Assembly (NCBI GenBank): GCA_902627335.1
Contig: CACOIV010000014.1
Span: 1 to 37,171 of the forward strand
Reading direction: 5' to 3'
Source: an uncultured Prochlorococcus sp.
GTDB lineage: Bacteria > Cyanobacteriota > Cyanobacteriia > PCC-6307 > Cyanobiaceae
Length of the DNA stretch: 37,171 nucleotides
Shown here: one piece after another, positions 32,844 through 37,171 of the stretch
Layout: every line of letters starts with the position of its first letter
How positions within the stretch are numbered: position 1 is the stretch's first letter
Notes under the pieces: generated by a model
What the model was told of the DNA's origin: nothing
The model's database searches: none
What the model saw: only the letters and a program-made list of their open reading frames with translations
Translations under genes and position numbers: made by a program

Positions 32844-32867
32844 AAAAGTTCTTAAAAGGAATAATCA

Positions 32868-32873
32868 ATTATA
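32868..32873 (-). promoter_or_regulatory. Likely -10 box of the pstS promoter
   Basis: TATAAT on the minus strand, an exact consensus -10, 25 bases before the pstS ATG. It would give a very short leader. Upstream at 32903-32915 the minus strand has TTTGATG next to TTTGATA, a tandem repeat where an activator such as PhoB could bind. That part is weak. Confidence 0.5.
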
Positions 32874-32947
32874 TAGATATAGCACCTAATAAATACAAAA
32901 ATATCAAACATCAAAAATATTTGATGGAAATATTTTTAATAATATAT

Positions 32948-34003
32948 TTATTTAAGAAGCTCCACTGCTACAACAAGATTTCCTAATAAACCGTTCAAAA
33001 CATTTAGTTGTTCTTTACTCCCAAATGCTATTAATACCTGCCCTGGTTGAAGTATAAAACCACCCCCAGGATTAGTAACCAACTTCTCGTTTTCCTTAAT
33101 AGCTAATATTTTTGCACCACTCTTTTTGCCTATTCCAAGTTCAGAGAGTGATCTCTTCTCTGCAGTTTCAAAAAGACTAATATCATTACTTAATTCAAAT
33201 TCTTCAATTTCACATTCACTTCCTGCTAGCAGATCAAGAAAGTCAATAGCAATTGGTCTTAAAGCCATTGATGCCATTGCTCTTCCTGCAGCTATATAAG
33301 GGCTTACCACTATACTTGCGCCAGCTAATCTCAATTTACTTGCAGCTTCTTCAGTTCCCGCTCTTGCAATTACTCTTATAGAACTTCTTATTCCCTTAGC
33401 ACTCAAAACCACATATAAATTTGCAGCATCATTAGGTAAGGTAACAACCAAACTTTTGCATTTTTCTAAACCTGCAAGTTTTAACGTCTCATCAAGAGTC
33501 GCATCTGCACAAAGCACTTCTAACCCATTTTCTTCAGCAATCTTCTTTCTTTCTTCATCGCTCTCTACAACAATAATTGGAATATCTTGCGTTTTTATTT
33601 GATTCGATATTTCTTGTCCTACTCTTCCATAGCCACACAAAATTACATGATTTTCCATTTTTCTAAGAAATCTTTTAAAACGTAACTCATTTACTCTTTG
33701 AAAGTAACCTGATTCGAATAATCTAACAGCTTTTTGAAAAGTAAATTGAATAAAAATTAATCCTCCAACTATTATTAAAACAGTAATAATTCTTCCTTCA
33801 GGACTTAATGGTTCTACTTCTCCAAAACCTATAGTTGTTATTGTTATTAGTACCATCCATAAGCAATCACTCCAATCCCATCCTTCTGTTATTCGATATC
33901 CGATTGCACCCAGAAAGAACAAAAAGAAAAGCGAATAAATAAGACCAAGCCAAGGTCTTAAATAATTTTGCAAAAAGTAAAATTCAAATAATTTTAATTT
34001 CAT
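32948..34003 (-). CDS. Potassium channel with RCK (TrkA-N/TrkA-C) domain
   Basis: A 351-residue two-span potassium channel. The first span is about 20-38, then a pore helix and the selectivity filter TTIGFGE at 56-62, and the second span about 72-90. A cytoplasmic RCK domain starts VILCGYGRVGQEI and a C-terminal TrkA-C-like domain ends the protein. The filter uses TIGFG instead of the common TVGYG, a known potassium-selective variant. Such channels are gated by nucleotide or ions. It lies between pstS and the WD40 gene, on the same strand. Confidence 0.9.
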   Translation of the reverse strand: MKLKLFEFYFLQNYLRPWLGLIYSLFFLFFLGAIGYRITEGWDWSDCLWMVLITITTIGFGEVEPLSPEGRIITVLIIVGGLIFIQFTFQKAVRLFESGYFQRVNELRFKRFLRKMENHVILCGYGRVGQEISNQIKTQDIPIIVVESDEERKKIAEENGLEVLCADATLDETLKLAGLEKCKSLVVTLPNDAANLYVVLSAKGIRSSIRVIARAGTEEAASKLRLAGASIVVSPYIAAGRAMASMALRPIAIDFLDLLAGSECEIEEFELSNDISLFETAEKRSLSELGIGKKSGAKILAIKENEKLVTNPGGGFILQPGQVLIAFGSKEQLNVLNGLLGNLVVAVELLK

Positions 34004-34087
34004 ATTTAGTATTATTATTTATTTTTTAAAATTATCAATTAATTGAAACCATCTTATTATCTAATAATTTATTAAATTCGTTGAAGA

Positions 34088-35143
34088 CTAAGATTCAGTT
34101 CTAACTTTAAAACTCCAAATATTTACTCCCCCTTTTGAATTTACGGCAGCAATAGCACAATCATCAGGTTTCCACGCCAAGGCTGAAATAGAATTACCAG
34201 AGAATGCGGCTCCAACAGGATTTCCATCCCCATTATTTTGCAAAAAACTTACAACAACTGAACCATCTCTTGAACCGGAAGCTATAAGTTTAGATTTATT
34301 AGCAAAAGACAAGCTGGATACTGCCTCAGTATGATGACCTAATTCTCCTGGAATAGTTCCCTCTGGGCCATTACCCTCAAAACTCCAAACTGTTACTCGT
34401 TCACTTCCTCCCGTAGCTAGTAATTTACCCGTATGATCAAAAGCTATATTGCTGGGCTTACCTGGATAACCTGTCATCTCTGCATCATGCCCTGTGGATC
34501 GTCTCCAAAAATGAACTGAATTATCTTGGCTTCCACAGGCAACAATATCACCATTAGAACTAATAACCATTGAAACCAAAGAACCTCGCCACTCAAGTTT
34601 TTGGTTAACTTTATTTTGAGTAATATCATAGAAACAAACCTGCCCGTAGCATGCTGTGGCTAATTCATTTTCCTTGGCCCAAGCTAATGCACTTACAGTA
34701 CTTGGATGTTGTTCTGATTTCCAGATTTCTTTTCCTGTTGAGCTATACACATAGACAGTTCTAGAAAATGCAATCGCTAGGTATTTTCCATCAGGAGACC
34801 AACAAAGATGTTCAACCCATCCCTTACCTAAATCAATAAAATTGAGTTCATTTCCATTCTCAGAATTCCAAAAACGAACTGCTCCATCTTGACCAGAAGT
34901 CGCAAAATTATCTCCTTCAGGATTAATATCTAATGCCAACAAACCTTCTTGATGAGAAGACTCTTTATTCCATAGGGATTTACCATTTGAACCATTAAAT
35001 GCGTATAGACCTCCAGCACTACTGCCTACAAGAAAAATATTTCCTTTCTTTGCCCATCCACAAGCAATGGCAAAATCATCTACTTGAGAAGTCCAACCAT
35101 CATGGAGCATACCTCTTGGGTTGAATGGCTCTAAATTAGACAC
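34088..35143 (-). CDS. WD40 repeat protein
   Basis: A 351-residue beta-propeller protein with about seven WD40 repeats. Units such as NFATSGQDGAVRFWN, DIVACGSQDNSVHFWR and LIASGSRDGSVVV are visible. It should serve as a scaffold for protein interactions, and no enzyme motif is present. The start overlaps the cobW end by 13 bases (35131-35143), so translation is probably coupled. The pairing with a metal-chaperone GTPase suggests a role in zinc handling, which is inference from context only. Confidence 0.88.
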   Translation of the reverse strand: MSNLEPFNPRGMLHDGWTSQVDDFAIACGWAKKGNIFLVGSSAGGLYAFNGSNGKSLWNKESSHQEGLLALDINPEGDNFATSGQDGAVRFWNSENGNELNFIDLGKGWVEHLCWSPDGKYLAIAFSRTVYVYSSTGKEIWKSEQHPSTVSALAWAKENELATACYGQVCFYDITQNKVNQKLEWRGSLVSMVISSNGDIVACGSQDNSVHFWRRSTGHDAEMTGYPGKPSNIAFDHTGKLLATGGSERVTVWSFEGNGPEGTIPGELGHHTEAVSSLSFANKSKLIASGSRDGSVVVSFLQNNGDGNPVGAAFSGNSISALAWKPDDCAIAAVNSKGGVNIWSFKVRTES

Positions 35144-36489
35144 TTATCGAATTCCTTTTGCATTTGTTCTTCATCAAGATTTCTACCTATAAAAACCAAC
35201 TGATTTCGCCGTGGCTCATTGCCCCACTCCTTATCAGGTTGCGCTGTAAAGAGCATATGCACGCCTTGGAAAACAATTCTTTTAGGATTACCTGCATAAC
35301 TAATAAATCCTTTAGTTCTAAAAATATCAACTCCCTTTTCTGCTAGAAGTCTTCCCATCCATGTGTTTAATTTTTCAGGATCTACATCGCCAATTCTTTC
35401 GATAGCAATGGAACCTACTTCATCATCATGCTCATGTTCTGCAACCCATATCCTCTCTTTTTCTGTATTAACTAACTCTCCTTTATTTTCATCTTTTAAA
35501 CTTAATAATTTAATATCAAACTCTTCAGCAGTATGTTGAGTAAATAATCCAACATTGCATGATTGATCTATATCTAAAATAAAACTCTTTGGACCTTTAT
35601 CTTTTAAATTCAAATTTACATGCTTAGAAAATGGAACATGATCTCCATTAAATATCTCAAGAGGACTTTCTGCATAATACCTAACACAAAATTCAGCACC
35701 CTCTTTTAAATCCTCCTCAGAAGTTCCTTGGTCTTTAAAAGCAACTAATGACATCTCTGGATCAGGACCATCCTCTAAAATTAATTCATACCTGCCTGCC
35801 TCTAGGTTATAAACTCCTGTCCATTCGAAAGGATATTCTGGCTCAAGGAAACTAGGTCTTCTTTTTAGAACCTGATCGAGATCAAAAGCACTTAAATTTA
35901 GTACAGTTTCTATTGGAACTTTTGCTTGTTCAGCCCGAATAATTCTAGTCATTCTATTCATATCTCTTAATCTTGACTCAAGATTTTTAAGAGAATCTTC
36001 GGAGACTAAATCTGTCTTATTAAGTACTAAAACATCTGCAAATGCGACTTGTTCTGAACTCTCATCACTTCTTCCTAATTGTTGATCAATATGTGCTGCA
36101 TCAACCAGCGTGACAATCCCATCGAGAGTAAATTCAGAGCTAATTTCTTCATCCATAAAGAAAGTCTGTGCTACAGGACCTGGATCAGCTAAACCAGTAG
36201 TTTCTACTAAAACATAATCAAACTTATCCCTTCTTTTCATTAAGTTTCCTAATACTCTTATAAGATCTCCCCTAACAGTGCAGCAAATACAACCATTTGA
36301 CATTTCAAAAACTTCTTCATCAGCATTAATTACAAGTCCTTGATCAATCCCAACTTCTCCATACTCATTCTCTATTACTGCAATTCTTTTTCCATGCTCC
36401 TCACTTAAAATCCTATTTAATAATGTAGTTTTTCCAGACCCTAAGAAACCTGTGAGTATCGTGACTGGAACTTTCTTTGATTCGTTCAT
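35131..36489 (-). CDS. CobW/COG0523 family GTPase, likely zinc chaperone
   Basis: A 452-residue G3E GTPase. P-loop GFLGSGKTT is at 14-22, and the metal motif CICC at 67-70 binds zinc or cobalt in COG0523 proteins. TGLADPGP and NKTDLV complete the GTPase motifs. A CobW C-terminal domain is present, and HEHDDE may add metal ligands. Because znuA lies directly upstream on the same strand, a zinc role is more likely than cobalamin synthesis. The ATG at 36489 is preceded by the arm of an inverted repeat. Confidence 0.9.
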   Translation of the reverse strand: MNESKKVPVTILTGFLGSGKTTLLNRILSEEHGKRIAVIENEYGEVGIDQGLVINADEEVFEMSNGCICCTVRGDLIRVLGNLMKRRDKFDYVLVETTGLADPGPVAQTFFMDEEISSEFTLDGIVTLVDAAHIDQQLGRSDESSEQVAFADVLVLNKTDLVSEDSLKNLESRLRDMNRMTRIIRAEQAKVPIETVLNLSAFDLDQVLKRRPSFLEPEYPFEWTGVYNLEAGRYELILEDGPDPEMSLVAFKDQGTSEEDLKEGAEFCVRYYAESPLEIFNGDHVPFSKHVNLNLKDKGPKSFILDIDQSCNVGLFTQHTAEEFDIKLLSLKDENKGELVNTEKERIWVAEHEHDDEVGSIAIERIGDVDPEKLNTWMGRLLAEKGVDIFRTKGFISYAGNPKRIVFQGVHMLFTAQPDKEWGNEPRRNQLVFIGRNLDEEQMQKEFDKCLI

Positions 36490-36493
36490 TTCA

Positions 36494-36566
36494 AGAAATG
36501 GTTTTCATTAATAGTAAATCCTGTATTAAATATAATGTGGTTTAATTAAAAATGAAAACCATTTCT
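36494..36566. promoter_or_regulatory. 16-bp inverted repeat flanking the cobW promoter
   Basis: AGAAATGGTTTTCATT (36494-36509) and AATGAAAACCATTTCT (36551-36566) are exact reverse complements, 41 bases apart. On the minus strand a -10-like TATATT lies between them. The inner arm ends 5 bases before the cobW ATG. Each arm partly resembles a Zur-type box. It may be a pair of operators that flank the promoter, or a large terminator hairpin after znuA. Confidence 0.55.
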
Positions 36567-36575
36567 ACATAGATA

Positions 36576-37171
36576 TTAGTTTTTTAATGAATCCCACTGG
36601 TTTTCAAGATTTACACCAGAGTTCTTATCACATGATCCTCCCAAGGAATTAACAATTGTACAAGTATTATGAACCGCAACTGAAATTGTATTACCTTTGG
36701 GCATTAGTCCATCAACAAATATTTGATCAACGGCTAACGGTATGGAACTTTGTCTACTTAAATTTCTTAATAATTTTGAAGTAGGGACTTGTTCAGGGAA
36801 AAGAACTTGAACGTTATCTTTCTTTAATTCCCTCAAGACAGAACTGATATTTTCAGGTCGTAAGCTAGATGAATCACCAAGTGTGTCTAATAAGCTTATT
36901 GTCTCAAATCCAAAAGCTGCTCCGTAATAATCCATGGCTTTATGCTTTGAGACTATCACCTTATTTGATACAGGTATCGTTGATACTTGTTTTGAGGTCC
37001 ACCGTTGGAGATTCCCCAAAATATTATTAGCAGAATCTATTCTTTCATTAATTAAACTACGATCTTTTCTATTGAAAACAGAAATATCATTCTTAAGGCT
37101 TTTGGATATAACTTTACCCATTTTCATGACATTACTAGGATCATGCCATACATGAGGGTCTAGAGAACCGT
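36576..37171 (-). CDS. znuA: Zinc ABC transporter substrate-binding protein ZnuA, partial
   Basis: The C-terminal 197 residues of a cluster A-I solute-binding protein; the N-terminus is outside the window. The frame continues to the edge, with zinc-ligand motif DPHVWHDP near the edge and the second domain ligands in VVSKHKAMDYYG (His of KHKA). The binding domain ends LENQWDSLKN. A ZnuA-like receptor delivers zinc to ZnuBC; those genes are outside the window. It precedes cobW by 86 bases, the spacer that holds the 16-bp inverted repeat. Confidence 0.85.
   Translation of the reverse strand, partial: GSLDPHVWHDPSNVMKMGKVISKSLKNDISVFNRKDRSLINERIDSANNILGNLQRWTSKQVSTIPVSNKVIVSKHKAMDYYGAAFGFETISLLDTLGDSSSLRPENISSVLRELKKDNVQVLFPEQVPTSKLLRNLSRQSSIPLAVDQIFVDGLMPKGNTISVAVHNTCTIVNSLGGSCDKNSGVNLENQWDSLKN

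Noticed and set aside
32909..32926. CATCAAA-AATA-TTTGATG as terminator of the potassium channel gene
   Set aside because: Seven AT-rich pairs, no T tract at the right place; left as a possible operator only.
1..37171. tRNA, rRNA, CRISPR arrays and insertion sequences
   Set aside because: Spacers are short and AT-rich; I saw no cloverleaf-like GC-rich block, no regular repeat-spacer pattern and no transposase motif.

Overview
The window looks like a chromosomal segment of a high-light-adapted Prochlorococcus or a very close picocyanobacterium. The DNA is very AT-rich, spacers are short and many genes overlap. Several genes are typical of cyanobacteria: petN, psb29/thf1, pcyA, a SipA/DUF3148 gene, a DevBCA exporter and a chloroplast-type EF-Ts. 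No rRNA, tRNA, CRISPR array or insertion sequence was found. The species call is inference from gene content and composition.

Layout. (1) 1-3420, minus strand: rpsB, tsf and an edge-truncated unknown gene form a translation operon whose leader can fold into a pseudoknot. A family 2 glycosyltransferase and a 49-residue basic protein follow. (2) 3435-6983, minus: pcyA (bilin reductase) and devB-devC-devA (ABC exporter) form one tight unit. (3) 7021-9482, plus: two M16-family proteins, one with intact zinc ligands and one without. A SipA-like gene converges on them. (4) 9846-13296: ftsH, clpP, psb29, a small membrane protein and petN, all concerned with proteolysis and photosynthetic membranes. 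(5) 13431-19099: an accessory stretch with many short genes encoding secreted, lipoprotein, single-span membrane or helical proteins, plus a photolyase/cryptochrome gene. (6) 19237-27189, plus: a DUF2130 nuclease-like coiled-coil protein, an orphan IF-2 N-terminal domain, a tail-anchored protein whose start codon lies in a perfect palindrome, and a four-gene DNA repair operon (MBL-fold exonuclease, ATP-dependent DNA ligase, Lhr-type helicase, PdeM-type phosphoesterase). (7) 27280-28929: another small-gene zone with two tandem DnaA-box-like sites and a diverged repeat. (8) 29043-32843, minus: pstS-pstC-pstA-pstB, high-affinity phosphate uptake. (9) 32948-37171, minus: an RCK-type potassium channel, a WD40 protein, a CobW-family GTPase and the end of a znuA-like zinc-binding protein gene. 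The last three look like a zinc homeostasis module, with a 16-bp inverted repeat flanking the cobW promoter region.

The strongest second-look items are the rpsB leader pseudoknot, the inverted repeat around the cobW promoter, the palindrome over the start at 21013, the DnaA-like boxes before the gene at 27853, and the repair operon in an otherwise streamlined genome. Small genes are predictions from frame, start and hydrophobicity only. No database search was possible, and all family assignments come from recognising motifs.
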